64,000 bases of DNA from Atrichornis clamosus (lineage: Eukaryota > Chordata > Aves > Passeriformes > Menuridae): the NCBI GenBank assembly GCA_013400975.1, contig WBMZ01006400.1:795801-859800 (forward strand), read 5' to 3'. The notes beneath the pieces were generated by a model. The model did no database searches, was not told the origin of the DNA, and worked only from the letters and a program-made list of their open reading frames with translations. A program made the translations under genes and the position numbers. Of this stretch, positions 26,119 through 64,000 are shown one piece after another; position 1 is the stretch's first letter; each line of letters opens with the position of its first letter.

Positions 26119-28374
26119 AGCAGTTTGCAGGTATGTTTGGAAAGGAGTGACAACTCTGAGGAGACAGCTGGACTACAGCCCTGTCAAGACAAAAATCTCA
26201 GCAATTGCAGAGAGCACCTCAGTATTGCCACACCACTGGCCTTGTTCACAGTGGATGGAGCTTCTCCATACTTCCTCCTTCCAGACCAAACACCACCACC
26301 TGGGGTCTGAATGGATTAGAACATGAGAGCACTGAGAGCAGGAAGCCCAGAGAGCAGCAAAGCCCAACGCTGCCTTCCCAAGCTGTGCTCCCCGTGAGGC
26401 ACACACACAGCTCCAGTGCCTTCCTAATGCCACTCAGCAGCAAGTGACAGTGGCTTTACATTTCTGTTTACTAGCAATAAAAATAGATAGATTTAGCCAT
26501 CAATCTCTGGTTAATTACACACAGATTTTCCCAGCCCAACTCTCACCCCAGCCTGGCACAGGCAATTTATCCAGAATTCAACCTTTTCCCTCCCCATTTC
26601 AAATGTCAGAAGGGGAGCCTGCTGTGAGATCTGGGCTTGCACAGGGACTAGGAACTGTGCCAAGACACCTCGTCTGTTAATTTGGACAGTTTTCCAAGGA
26701 GCCTCTGCACGAAAATATCCCTGATGTCAGCTGACCCAGCAGGATTTGAAATAAGGCCTAGAAGCCAAAGGCATATTCCCAACTAAGAGCACATCACATA
26801 CCTGTGCATCTTCCTGCTCCTGACAGGAACTTCACCACCCTTCCATCCCAACACCAGCCAGGATTTAAAGCAGCTTATAATAGCAACTGGCAACTTCCTG
26901 TGTCACCTCAACTTTCCAGCCTCACGCACACCGTTCAGCAGCACAGCTTGGCACCAGGCTCCAGGATGGTCCCACTGGAGTGTCCAGAGGTCAGGCAAAC
27001 TCCTCACAGGAGAGTAACAAGTGCCTCCGAGGAGGGTTTGCAACTCCAGCCAGAGACACAGTAACCAAGGGCAGCCTCATGCAGACCCGAGGGGAACACC
27101 AGCCAAGCCCCAGCTCCCTTTGTGCGGGGGTGCAGGGCACTGATTGAAAACACTGCTCCACGTTTGTCCTCCTACAGGCTATATAAGGTTTCCAAGCCCA
27201 TGAATGGCCTTGTTCTGCTTAAGGGCCAGGTAAAAGTGTCACCTCCCAACAGAAAGGGCCAGAGCACTTTTCCTGCCACCCAGCACAGAAATTAGACAGG
27301 CACAAGCCATGTCAGGTTGAGGTTTTTTGCAAGGAGCTGGCTGAAAGCAACAGGAGGTGGTGCAGAGTAAGCAGGGAGCACACAAATGCTTGTACCAACA
27401 CCCAGGCTGAAAGGTCCTGTAGCACTGGGGCTCTTGAAGTGGACATCATCCCACACCTTCACCCAGGTTACACCTCACCCAGCTGAAACTGCCTTCTAAG
27501 CCAAAAAAATAAAAACCTCTGTCTAGCAATCCTCAAGGAACAAAGACATGAAAATCAAGGTATCTAGAAAGTCAGAAAGTCATTTGAAAAAAATGTGAAA
27601 GCAACAGTTCTAAGGAAAGAGAAGTAACAGAAACCTTCCTGGACTCTAAACCCTCACTGTGAAGTCATCTCCTGAATAATATCCACCTGTTAAGCTGGAA
27701 GACACACAACAAATGCCATTTACCAAACTGCTGGGTGATATTTAAGATTTTGTGGCCTTCCACAGTGTCCACCTAATTAACAAATGAGAAGATAAATGAA
27801 GATGACTTTTCAGCCTGTTTTCTTACAGCAAGAAACTGCCATGTAGAAATAAAAGTCTACTCCCTGCAGGTGTCTACAGCCTGACCTCTCCCAAAACAGA
27901 GTGCACGAGAGCGATCATCCCATGACAACACTGAACTCCACAGCCACTGAGTAGCTCTGCAGACAGGATCACTGTTCCCACCCAAAAGTGCTATGGTTTG
28001 AACAGAGCATCTCCTCCAGAAGGGTTGGCAGGTACTGCTTCAAAGAAAATCCTGGTAACAGTAGACTACAGTCCTGGTAAACCACCCCTGAGAGCATGTA
28101 AGAACTAGAAGTTAGTTATGGGATCCTGCTCAGCCTGGCAGGAAGCAATGCTATCTGGAAGAACTACAGCTCTTGTAGCGAACCCAACAATTGTTTTTGG
28201 CTCCTACCGAGGACAACGTAAGGTGGAACCACACATCTATTCCCGGCTCCTTCATCCTGGTCTAGGTGCCTCACCTGAAAAAGAGTGAGGTCTATCAAAA
28301 GTTCACTGTGAACCAGACAGAACTGATACCAGCCACCACCAGGGGAAACTGCACTTCCCGAGCTCCTTACTGTC

Positions 28375-28387
28375 TATATATATATAT
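28375..28387 (+). repeat. Short TA dinucleotide run
   Basis: 13 alternating T and A bases. Confidence 0.8.
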
Positions 28388-28589
28388 TTCTTAGGGGGTA
28401 ATCCTGCAAAAAAAAAGTGGAAAACTGAGAAATCATTTAGGGCATGCACCTCTCCAAGCACAGTCTCTAGCATGTCTACAGCAATCAACAGCTGCAAAAC
28501 AAAATTCATGGTTCCTACCATTGTGTTACCTAGACTTAAGCTCTGAAGTATTTCATTTTAGTAACACACCAGAGGTATGAAATAACAGA

Positions 28590-31500
28590 AAATCAGCAAT
28601 ATACTTTAATACAGAATCACTATACATTGTATAACACTGTACTAAGAGAACACAGGCAAGGCTGTCACAAAAACACAGGCACTACTAGTATAGGTTTAGA
28701 TTACAAGAAACTGTAGTTTGAAAGCAGATGTCAAACAGCCACACACTCCCCTTACATTCAGCCACCATAGTCTGAAGGTTATGGGAGACACAAGAACAAA
28801 ACCAAATCAAACTCTATTGAAAGTATCCAAGTGAACAGTTCCATGTGTACCAGAAGGATAGTTACCAGAAGACATCAGGTTCATATTAACTTTTATTCTC
28901 ATATATTACAACTTAAGAAACAAATTTCAGTTCAAAAAAGTTCAGAAGTTATCTTCAACAACACAACGTAGACATACTTTTGAGGCAGCAAATATTACTC
29001 CTATTAAGGCTCTCATGAAAGGATGGATATCATGCAAATGCAATTAAAGAGTACATTACATTTCAAAATATGCAAACTAAGTTCAACTTTAATTCTTTCA
29101 GAAAAAGAACATAGCAAACATTAGAACTGTGACCCACTAACACATTTACATACATGCTTGCAGCTAAGTACATAGACTAAATAAAATTAAGTAAAATATA
29201 ACAACTGTTGAGTTCTCTTGGTCAGATCAGAACTACAGTTGGTGATCAATCCCTTCCAGCATCACAAGTGCCAATGTCTGCACCAACCTTGTCATTTTAC
29301 ATTCACATAAACTGGCACTGACTGCAAAATTCCAACTTTTTTCAACCTGTAAGGCTTTGGCATTTATTTCTGATCACTGAAAGTACTTAATCCCCCCACT
29401 GAAGGTGGGGAAGAGGCGTGTACAGAGAGTGCCTGTGACACAGCAGTGCACAGCAGGAACTGAAGCACTGCACAACAAAGTTACTTCCATCAGGCATTTA
29501 CAAAGATTCTGAATAATTTCTGTATACTGTACCCCTTGCTTATGATTTCAAAGAGTGAAAGCTGCATTTTTTTTAACTCATAACCAGCATTAGCACTAAA
29601 TCAAACAAGCAATGCTAACCTACAAGAAAAAAAATTCTTACTTAATATTTTAGTATAGTAACACTACTTATACAAACAGCATCTAAAGATGGTCTAGTAT
29701 TACCAGCAAGAAGAAAGTTCATTTCTTCTCTATGTCATTATAACTGAAATTAAATACAACGAAGATAGTCAGCAGCATGGCTTTTTTGATGTCATCACTA
29801 ACATAACTCAAAAATAAAAGGACTGATAATTTGGAAATGATGAAAATGTGAAAAGAAAACCACTGAAACTGTTGTGACCTCTCCCAGGATGTTACGTGCA
29901 CTGCCTGGTGTGTGAAAGGTGCTAGATGACTTTCAGTTTATTTAAGCCTAATGTCAACACAATCAAATTTTAGTTATCTGCTGAAAAGGAATTAGTAAGT
30001 TATTCTCAAAACATTGTATCTTGCAGAATTTTTGGCAACTCTCAAATTGCCTAAAGGCCAAGACTTCTCAGAAATTTTCTATCACATTACATTTAGTGCT
30101 TACTAATCTCTTATGAACAGTATTCCTCAGCTAAGAAAATAGCAGTTAAACATAGGAAGATTCACTTCTGTCATCTAATTTTGAGTGGCAGCAGCATGCC
30201 ACTAATTTAGAATACTGCTAGGCACATTCTGTGTGGGTATCTGCAACTGGAAGGAAGAAAAAGGGAAAAGAATGATCCATTTTACTTTAATCCTGACCAG
30301 CAGCTGTTAGCAATTTTCTTTAGTTATCATTGTGGGACATGATGGATGGGAAGAGTCAATATGCTGAGGAAGTAGTTTATAGTGTCCAAGTGCTCTCAAG
30401 GTCTGTTGTCCAACAGCACACTCAGTTTAACCATGGACTGCAGACTGTACAAGAGAACAGATAGCTCCTGGGAGCATCTGCCACTCTTCAGAGCAGCTGT
30501 CTGATCAAGGCATAGTATCTGAAAGAATAATTGCATGGTTTTTTGCTGTATGGCTTGTGTATCATGTCACTGAGGAGAAGGCTGACCATTAACTCAAGTG
30601 GTAACTCAAACCAAGAAATCTGCATAAAAGAACATGTTGAGATATTACCATTCTAAGACTTTCAGTACACTTTGCAACACAGAGAAACTGGATACACAGA
30701 AACATGCAAGTTAAACAAAGCTAATCTACAATAAACAAAACTAGAATACACTTATTTCAAGACTTAGAACATTAAAATATTCATCCAATGCTAAATAGGA
30801 GCAATAAAATAAGCTCTAGGCCTAGCCATGTAATTCCATCAACATTTCAATTGGCTCTTTCAGACCTTATTTCCCTCCCCTTTCAACCTGCTTTTATAAT
30901 TTCAGGCCATAAACTTGTGAGTGGCACATGAGCCAAAAAATAAATGTAAATAAGGCAAATTCCTCTCTCTATTAATAGCAATGCTCCAGGGATTTGTAAT
31001 TATATATGCATGTAGCTGCACAGCCTTTTCCATAATTACATGGGATGTCCTCCTCCCAAGGATAAAGCAGGATGTCATCTGCTGCAATACCAAAACTACC
31101 ATCTGAGGAGACATGCTTCTTTTCTGAGCAGACCTATCCCATCTGGGTTCCACACTCACTTAAAAGCATGCACTGACTCCATAACTGGAAGTTGTGCCCC
31201 ATCATTATCAGATGTACCTCTCAACCCATCAAATGGATCTCAACAGATAAATACCAACCAAGTCTTACAAATATAAGCCCAGTGAAATAATTAACTTGGT
31301 CCCTGGACAAAAGCTACTTTCCAAAATATAGAATCAAATTATTAATCTTTTGAAATGCTCAACCAAATCATCACACCCATTTTGCCCCAAAGCTTAAAAA
31401 GACATTACCAAGGAAACATGGAAATTACTCATCAAACGTAGAAATACTAATTCCAGAAAACTTCAAAGACGTACCAATAATATTTTAAATGACATAAAAG

Positions 31501-32499
31501 AATATGGGCAGAGCTCAAGAACTTTATTTTATAAAGTCCTGAATTTTACAAATACAGAAGATAGCCAATGCAAAGCACGAAATACAAAATTTAAAGAGGT
31601 TTCTTCATCTGAAGACACCTCAAACCACCAAAGGAAGCAAACTGCACTAGAAGAAGTTCACAAGTAGTCTTCAAGGGAAGTACCATGTAAAGCACACTGC
31701 ATTAATCTAGACTTGACATTATGAGGGCATGTCTCACCGTAGCAAGGTCTGTACTAAACACCAGATCAGAGACAGAACATTAAAGTAAAAGATTGGATGT
31801 CACAGTCACTGTTCTACTGATCCGGGAAAGGCAGAGACTCCGAGGTGAGCAGGAACTATGAACCTGCTTAATAAAGGCCATTCTTGCAAAGTCAAAAAAT
31901 CATACATCCAACACTTTCATCCCTTCATTAAAATAGAAATACTAAAAAGGAGCACTCCATAACATATCCCCATTGCTTCTGACTGACACGTTGAATCAAA
32001 GGTAAAAGCAGAACTTTAACTGAGATAATTAGAGCAATGAAGATCTTCCAGCACAAGGCAGCAGAGCTGAGCAGCCTACCAACCAGAAAGTGATTTACTT
32101 TGTTTGCTACTTAAACAAGCAGAAGCTATTAGTTGACTTCTTTTTATGAGGCATAGGAAAGTTTTCATCTAGAGGTCATTCTGAGAAACACCTCACCCTG
32201 TGTTTAAGCATGTACGAAGCCCAGCAGAAATCACAGATAAAGAAAAACAAAAAGTGTGTACTTGCTGGGTTTCCTTCTGAACATTTCAGAGAAAAATGTC
32301 CATTTAATGCAGAGAGCAAACAAGGATGTCAGTCTAATTAGATTTTGTTTGTCATGCTCCTGATCCTGTCTAAGTACTCCTCTAAAAAAAAGCAGATTGA
32401 TGATGAAGGCACAATTATACAAACCTTAACATTCTCTCTAAATGTAGCTATGCAAAAAAGGGAGAGAAGGTAGGGAAAACAAAGGTGAAGTATATTTCT
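28590..32499 (-). other. Possible extended SMARCA1 3' UTR or downstream transcribed region
   Basis: No coding frame is seen on either strand. The plus strand has clearly more A than T over most of this stretch, especially 28.6-29.2 kb. The introns of the minus-strand gene show the same asymmetry, and it suggests minus-strand transcription. Minus-strand poly(A) signals occur at 29363-29368 (AATAAA), 28892-28897 (AATAAA) and 28605-28610 (ATTAAA). A long alternative 3' UTR of SMARCA1 is the simplest reading; an independent non-coding RNA is the alternative. This is inference from composition only. Confidence 0.35.
28605..28610 (-). terminator. Candidate distal polyadenylation signal ATTAAA
   Basis: The minus-strand ATTAAA lies where the A-over-T bias on the plus strand fades. 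If the extended UTR is real, this would end a 3' UTR of about 4.3 kb. Confidence 0.3.
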
Positions 32500-32897
32500 C
32501 TTCAAATAATTAAGTCAGTTTATTTTCCAACAGCCATAGAAATTTAAAATATGAAACAACAATAATACAGCTATAGAATCTAGGTTTTCTTTCAAAGCAG
32601 CAGCATATAAAACATATAAAAGCTAAAACCTCAGCACAAGCTTCAAAAACCAAGGACTGAGTGAATTTTGCCAAAGACATGAAACTCACAAAATACAGTA
32701 CACAAATATACTGGAATGCATAAGATATAAAGCTACACATTTTAGGTAAAGAAAGGCATTGTAGAGTATACAAAATTTGCAAAATTAAAGCATGGGACTT
32801 GGGGGAGAGTACCATGAATACAAAGAAATTGGCAATTAATACACATAGATGGAGTGAAGAAAGTGGCAGTTTAATATTTAGCATTCAGTTTTCAGGT
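32500..32897 (-). other. SMARCA1: SMARCA1 3' untranslated region (short form)
   Basis: About 400 bases between the stop codon and a good polyadenylation signal. The transcribed strand sense is rich in T and has no long open frame. The exact cleavage point is inferred as 15-25 bases beyond the AATAAA. Confidence 0.75.
32519..32524 (-). terminator. SMARCA1: Proximal polyadenylation signal AATAAA of SMARCA1
   Basis: TTTATT on the plus strand reads AATAAA on the gene strand, about 375 bases past the stop. A T/GT- and pyrimidine-rich stretch follows at roughly 32450-32490 on the gene strand, as expected for a downstream element. Confidence 0.75.
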
Positions 32898-59661
<26,764 letters not shown>

Positions 59662-60597
59662 CTGGAATTCAAAAGATAAACATTTTATAAATAGCAGCTT
59701 CTTAATTAACTTTTTTAGAAGCAATGTATCAAACTGAACAAACCTACAAACTGCAAGAGAAGCATGCTACTTTCTAAAAACAATTATTTCAAAATGGAGC
59801 GACTGCATTAATCGTATCACTTCACCCAAAGTAAAACCTGATATCCATGATGAAACTAAAGAGATTTATCTCATCCTCATGTTTATCTCCACAAGTAGGA
59901 TCCAAATTGAAAGCATTGAGAGAAATTACTGAAAGAGTACAAAGTTTACTCTTTCACAGAGATCTTACTGCAAAAGTATAATTAATTTTAATACCTTTAA
60001 AAGATTTTTTTTTAAATTAAATGTGATTTCTAAATGTCTCCTAAATGTAAGTTTCTGGCACTTGCATTTTGGTTGGTTTTGTCTGTTTGTTTTAACTTCT
60101 AGATGAACAGCCACAAGTTCAACTGGAAACACAGCTTAACTACACTTAGCCATAAACCTAGCAGAGACACAAATGAAACCATTTAATCCATGCAACAACC
60201 ACTCCATGCTACAGACAGCTAAAGAACCACCTTATTTACTATACATGAAAGAAATCTAAGAAATCTAAGAAATTGTAACTAAAATGGCTGACTTATGTAC
60301 TTTATGAGATTCATATCTGTCTTCAATGGGGAAGCCCAAAGCAGGTTTTCCATAACTATGACATTGGTAAAATGTTTGGTAGATTTTTCTTTCCCCCCTA
60401 ATTTAGGAAAAGTTTCCTAATTTGTCTTTTCAGTGTGCCAATAAAAAAATAAATATATTTTGAGATGCACTAGATTATAAAAAAGTTTTTTAAGAGCTCT
60501 GAATAAGCTGAAAGGAGCTGCCAAAGTGCATACCTACAAAAAATGTAAGGGTGCAGAGCATTAATCTGCTTTAAGGGCTTTAAGTATCAGAGTACGA

Positions 60598-60672
60598 TAA
60601 ATAAAAATTATTAATTTATTAATATTTATTAAATATTATTTAATTTTATTAAATTAAAATAATAATTAATCT
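60598..60672. repeat. AT-only low-complexity stretch in SMARCA1 intron 1
   Basis: About 75 bases made almost only of A and T, built from overlapping ATTAAT and TTTATTAAAT units that are partly self-complementary. Possible matrix-attachment-type DNA; otherwise unremarkable. Confidence 0.6.
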
Positions 60673-62719
60673 GAACTATTCAGGGTCAAATAGCAAAACT
60701 GGGCCAAAATGATACCAAATATTTAAAAGTCTGTCAAGCCACATTACACTTAAATTTCAGAACTGTTACTGATAAATATACATGCCAACTCACTCTTTAA
60801 GCACAATCAAGAAAAAGGGAGGAATACTTTCTGAAGAGATTACTGTTTTAAGTTTTGGCCCAAAGACATAATTCTCAGCAAATGTGAACAGTACTAAGCG
60901 TATAATGAAGCTTTTTGACAGTTTAATAATTTTATAAATGCATGAGTTCAGCTTTGCAAGGCCAAATGTTGCAAATACGTAGCATTAGAAATATTCTATT
61001 AACCTATATTCTCTTCAATCATATAGGTAATCAGCTCAGAAAGCAAAATTACACCAACATGCTAAAGAGCAGGTCATATACAGGTGTATATTCACACCTC
61101 CATTATATTACTACACAACACACACTACAGAAAGAGAAACTGACAGTGCTAATATCAGGTCCAGTCCTTGAATTAAAAAGACAAATTATTCCTTAAATGA
61201 AAACAAAATTGACAGCAGGCCATTTCAGGTGTTTCCCTCCCTTGCCCTAGAAATAAATTACATAGATATGTGCTATTGGAAAAAAGTTGTCTACCTCAGG
61301 TAAGTACCAAGTTTCTTCAAGCAAAACAACTCAATATTAGGAGAACCTCTCTTAACTGAAAGTTTTCCAAGCAAATTGCAATGCAATATTATCTTTCTAA
61401 GCCTCAAGGCAGATGGCTGCAATGCCAGTTCTGTTGTTAATCAGATTTTTTCAGAAGAATAAAACTTTAGTGGCATACAAATCAAATTTATTCTGAAATA
61501 AGTATTTGTGAATAACACATTCTGAGTTAAAGCAGTAAATGAGCTGATATGTTACTGCAGCTACAGCACTATAAAATCACACCCTACACCTCTACCTTTT
61601 AAGATAAAACACACTTTCCCTGCCCACCACTTCTCACTGCAGTGTGTGTGTTGAACATTGATGGCCCGCAAAGTGTCAGACATAACAAGCAGAGATTATC
61701 AAAAGTCAATGAAAGAGACAAGACACAAGCATCCCTGTGCCCCTTCTCTTCCTCACAACTCACAAGGGAGGTGAATATGCTGCAGGTTCACTAAAGTACT
61801 ACTGTATGCTCGTGGTGCCAGACAGGCAGAAGGGACAAGCATCATATCCAAACTTGCTTCTGCATAACATTCTGAGTTACAAAAATCTACACAATTATTA
61901 GATTTTGATATAGGTAAGAATATTCCCCCCTAACAACTGGGTCATGTACCTTAACAACACAGAACCATGAACTATTTCATCCTTGGCAGGAAACAGGACA
62001 GTAGATGCCTCAGTGCAATTCACCACCACAAAAGTACTTTCATTTTTAACTCAGGAAACTCGCCAGTAACAATTTGTCTGTACTCTATAAACAACGTCCA
62101 TTAGAGATTAAGATAGTCCCAGATGAAGACAGCCCCCTAAGAACTGGTGTCATTTCAACACTTTACAAGTAACATGACCATGCAGCACTTCCAAAAATAA
62201 CAAATCCCAAGTATTCCAAGGATACAAAATACTCTCCCTTAAAATCTCTGATAACTACCCTAAAGAGAGTTCCTAAATTCAGGCTGAGAGATTTCTATGC
62301 AGTAAGTCTAACAGCCTTAAACTGAGGAACTCCCATGAACACCTCAATAAACAACTGGGATAAGAACAGCCGCTGCTTTAGTTGACTCTACTCTTGTAAC
62401 TTGTGCTACTGAGAACTCTGAAGAGATGCACTAAGAATAACTGGAAGGATCCCTTCTGTGTTTAACTCACATATACAAAGTCAAAATGCATTCCAAATAG
62501 CCAGTAAGACACTGTTTTGGTACTACTACAACAAAGACTATTTATAAAGTAAAACACTGAGAGCGGAGCAGAGCACAACAGATTGTGTGACTGTCACAGT
62601 TATGCAGATGCTGTAACTACACAGCTGCAGGACAGACCTGTGCCCCAACACTAAGGGATAATATTCAGCCTGAAGAATCAAAACTCAAAAGGCAAAAGGA
62701 AGATGGTGAAAGGAGAAGC

Positions 62720-63062
62720 CATATGAGAAACAGCTGAGATCACTTGGCTTGTTCAGCCTGGAGAAGGGGAGACAGAGACAGGGAAGCAGAGGAACCAAGG
62801 GAACAGCATGAAGCTGTTTATGGGAGCATTTAGGTTGGGTATTAGGAAAAGGTTCTTCACCAGAGGATGGCTGGGCACTAGAAGAAGCTCCACAGCTCAG
62901 TGGTCACAGTCTGACCAAGCCTGACAGAGCTCAATAAGCGTTTGGAACACACTCTCAGACACGTGGGGTAATTACTGGGGCTGTCCTGTGCAGGGCCAGG
63001 AGTTGCACTTCAATGTTCCTTGTGGGTCCCTTTCAACTCAGGATATTCTGTAATTCTACAAT
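62720..63062 (+). mobile_element. CR1 LINE 3' fragment in SMARCA1 intron 1
   Basis: The plus strand shows 'cttgttcagcctggagaagg', 'attaggaaaaggttcttcac', 'gggtccctttcaactcagga' and the terminal TATTCTGTAATTCTACA. It is more diverged than the copy near 11.6 kb, so probably older, and lies antisense to SMARCA1. Confidence 0.9.
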
Positions 63063-63639
63063 ACTGTCCAGCATGGTAGTATAACATTCACAATATCTGA
63101 AACCATTCACTGCTTTCAAACGATTACCCCACGCAGGCATTCTCTAAACATCTACTACTGACTTTTTATCAGTTGACATGCAAAGAATTTTGCAGAATAA
63201 GCTGTATACAATAGAGAAGTAGCCCTTAAACATTTTCCCTTGAACTACCAGGTAATGTTCAGGATCACACTGCACTGTGTCCCATAGCTCTTTGTATACA
63301 TAAGTAATAAAATAAAGCTTCAAGCAATCTTTACAAGCAAAATGGACTTTCAGTAACTGGGATAAAAAAATCTGAATGCACTGTTATCATTAGTTCTGCA
63401 ATTTTCTCTAGTATCATAAATATATGATGTACGGTCCTCATTCCCACTAAGTTTTTTCTAAGATCCATTCTTCAGGTTAAATCTTGTTCTGTTTCCAAGG
63501 ATACCTGAATACGTCACTTTTTACATGCCTTGTGTCTTTCTTCCAAAAAACTAACGAGAGGCTGGCAGCCATACGTGCTCTTTTGAAGGGTGTATTCTGC
63601 ATCAGGGCACAATTTGAGCTGAGCAGGGGGCAGGCAGAG

Positions 63640-64000
63640 GCCCCGACCCGTGAGACCGGGGCAGACCGAATCAGCCACGAACTCTCTGGGCTGCCACCTC
63701 CCATCCCGGGCCCTCGGAGCTCCCGTCTCCGGGACTGCTTTCCCTAGGAGCACGGGAATGCAAACCACAGGACGGAGGAGCTGCAGAAGACTGGCCCTGT
63801 CGGACAGCATGGGCTGCGGGATTGGCGGGGGGTCCGCACGGGCGGGACAGCTCCATCACCGGCGTGCCCGGGCTGCAGGGCTGGGCCGGGGGCACCGCAA
63901 GGCCGCGCGGACGGCGGCAGCTGCCAGGGCGATGCCGAAGGGCAGGCGACGGGGCGGAGGTGTGTCCGGGCGGGGTCGGCCCGCGGGGCCCCCGCGGGCA
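63640..64000. promoter_or_regulatory. Edge of a CpG island, probable SMARCA1 promoter/first-exon region
   Basis: GC content and CpG density jump sharply compared with the AT-rich DNA to the left. GC boxes are seen at 63951-63957 (GGGGCGG) and 63968-63975 (GGGCGGGG). ATTGG at 63821-63825 is a CCAAT box on the minus strand. The island sits upstream of the first visible SMARCA1 exon and is cut by the window end. In mammals SMARCA1 and OCRL face away from each other here, so it could serve both genes. Confidence 0.7.

Larger units (their letters stand above)
23181..28589. other. Intergenic DNA downstream of SMARCA1
   Basis: Apart from the Onecut-like cluster (25.4 kb), a CAGC microsatellite and a short TA run, no gene is supported. 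The 26.1-27.4 kb part is richer in G and C, but without CpG-island density or exons. Confidence 0.55.
59662..63639 (-). other. SMARCA1: SMARCA1 intron 1 (visible part)
   Basis: At least 4 kb upstream of the first visible coding exon, containing an AT-only stretch and a diverged CR1 fragment. Its 5' boundary is unknown because exon 1 was not identified. Confidence 0.65.

Noticed and set aside
28303..28521. Minus-strand exon-like piece after a ttttgcag acceptor (LLIAVDMLETVLGEVHALND)
   Set aside because: The acceptor looks good, but I found no matching donor in frame and no family; the frame runs into low-complexity sequence.
29394..29410. Perfect 6-bp stem CCCCAC/GTGGGG with a 5-base loop
   Set aside because: Too short to separate from chance; it lacks the sequence of a histone-type stem-loop or a miRNA precursor.

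Overview
This is a piece of a vertebrate nuclear genome, most likely a bird. It is AT-rich, with long stretches that code for nothing and split genes with GT-AG introns. The dispersed repeats are of avian type: three truncated CR1 LINE pieces (one with the typical 3' end) and one solo retroviral LTR. There are no bacterial-style operons. Most open reading frames in the window are chance ORFs in introns or intergenic DNA.

Right half (about 32.5-64 kb): one gene on the minus strand, the ISWI-family chromatin-remodelling ATPase SMARCA1 (SNF2L). I placed 23 coding exons between 59661 and 32898. They join without any frame conflict into 1000 codons plus a stop, from just inside the N-terminus to the C-terminus. 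All helicase motifs and the HAND, SANT and SLIDE modules are intact. The residues fit SMARCA1, not its paralogue SMARCA5. Only the first coding exon, which should carry about 40-60 poorly conserved residues, is not firmly located. A CpG-rich block with GC boxes occupies the last 360 bases, so the promoter and exon 1 lie at or just beyond the right edge. A good polyadenylation signal sits about 375 bases after the stop. Strand composition and further signals hint that some transcripts run on to about 28.6 kb. Introns hold two CR1 fragments, a 1006-bp solo LTR with a perfect 5-bp target duplication, and a CTCF-like site in intron 2.

Left half (1 to about 28.5 kb): no protein-coding gene that I can support. 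It holds one CR1 3' end with a CpG-rich block beside it, a few simple repeats, a 66-bp exon-like segment with good splice signals, and AT-rich blocks with preserved CpGs and homeodomain or Onecut-like motifs that look like possible conserved non-coding elements.

I found no undescribed genetic system. The points most worth a second look are the probable long 3' UTR, the absence of the mammalian SNF2L 'exon 13' insert, the unresolved exon 1, the solo LTR, and the candidate regulatory elements.
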